Shown here: positions 5,434-5,623 of the stretch, piece by piece
How the letters are laid out: each line of letters starts with the position of its first letter
How positions within the stretch are numbered: position 1 is the first letter of the stretch
Made by a program: the position numbers and the translations under genes
Source of the DNA: Chitinophagaceae bacterium
GTDB taxonomy: Bacteria; Bacteroidota; Bacteroidia; Chitinophagales; Chitinophagaceae
NCBI GenBank assembly: GCA_003456175.1
Contig: DMPB01000029.1
Location: 11,526-17,148 of the forward strand
DNA: 5,623 nt
Direction: 5' to 3'
Notes under the pieces: generated by a model
The model's input: only the letters and a program-made list of their open reading frames with translations
What the model was told of the DNA's origin: nothing
The model's database searches: none

Positions 5434-5623
5434 ATGAAGTGGTTTTATGCAGCATTGGCTGTTATCGTAATAGCAGCGTGCAACAACAAAGGTGGTAGCG
5501 GAACATTTACCGTAAGGGGTAACATTGTGGGTGCTCCTGCGGGCACGAAATTATTGTTGCAACAATTGAGTTTTAACAACAACAATCCCATTATTGTAGA
5601 TTCTGTAACCCTTACGGGTAAAA
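5434..5623 (+). CDS. Lipoprotein, probable DUF4369-type N-terminus, 3'-truncated by the window
   Basis: Sixty-three codons are visible before the window ends. The sequence opens with MKWFYAALAVIVIAAC: a short hydrophobic signal with lipobox IAAC, giving predicted lipid attachment at Cys16. The residues after it (NNKGGSG) have no acidic cluster of the type that marks surface export in some Bacteroidota, so an inward-facing envelope lipoprotein is more likely (inference). Residues 24-63 (FTVRGNIVGAPAGTKLLLQQL, then VDSVTLTGK) resemble the start of the DUF4369 beta domain, which in Bacteroidota often precedes a thioredoxin-like AhpC/TSA domain. That C-terminal part would lie outside the window, so the redox role is only a guess. 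The gene begins 30 bases after gatB on the same strand with no terminator or TAnnTTTG box between, so co-transcription with gatB is plausible. The leader is A/T-rich without a Shine-Dalgarno sequence. Confidence 0.8.
   Translation, partial: MKWFYAALAVIVIAACNNKGGSGTFTVRGNIVGAPAGTKLLLQQLSFNNNNPIIVDSVTLTGK
5504..5517 (+). repeat. Third copy (14 bp) of the inverted-repeat word, inside the lipoprotein gene
   Basis: CATTTACCGTAAGG is identical to the first 14 bases of the repeat arm at 3920-3935 and in the same orientation. It lies in the lipoprotein reading frame, where it encodes part of GTFTVRG, a segment that fits the protein family. It may therefore be chance under coding constraint rather than a true member of a repeat family. 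The palindromic half seen at 3923-3936 is lost here because GGGG follows. Confidence 0.4.

Noticed and set aside
5163..5435. Minus-strand open frames over the gatB 3' end
   Set aside because: They are shadows of the conserved GatB C-terminal domain, with no family motifs of their own.

Overview
The window looks like an ordinary stretch of a Bacteroidota chromosome, probably from the Chitinophagaceae or a close relative (inference). Three things point there. Starts lack Shine-Dalgarno sequences and sit behind A/T-rich leaders. The best promoter matches the Bacteroidota -7 consensus TAnnTTTG. The gene types also fit: a multi-PAS sensor ending in a histidine-kinase-like helical hairpin, a secreted tandem-PDZ protein, and a lipoprotein that begins like the DUF4369 family. 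Base composition and codon style look uniform throughout. I see no rRNA, tRNA, CRISPR array, transposase or phage gene.

Layout. Positions 1-1629 (+) hold the 3' part of a multi-PAS sensory protein whose N-terminus lies outside the window. An 85-bp gap with a clear promoter -7 box leads to a secreted double-PDZ protein (1715-2704, +). That gene converges on an aldo-keto reductase (2828-3817, -), and a near-perfect hairpin terminator between them (2767-2802) can serve both. The aldo-keto reductase is divergent from gatB (3964-5403, +), which encodes subunit B of the tRNA-dependent amidotransferase. Thirty bases after gatB a lipoprotein gene begins (5434 onward, +) and runs off the end; it may be co-transcribed with gatB.

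The genes do not form an obvious pathway. They read as housekeeping (gatB), redox metabolism (aldo-keto reductase), cell-envelope proteins (PDZ protein, lipoprotein) and signalling (PAS protein). I found no convincing new multi-gene system.

The most unusual signal is non-coding. A perfect 16-bp inverted repeat (2811-2826 and 3920-3935) brackets the aldo-keto reductase gene and its upstream region. Fourteen bases of the same word recur at 5504-5517 inside the lipoprotein gene. Secondary points are the PAS protein's terminal H-box without a catalytic ATPase domain, and a tandem 8-bp duplication of a -7-like element directly in front of gatB.
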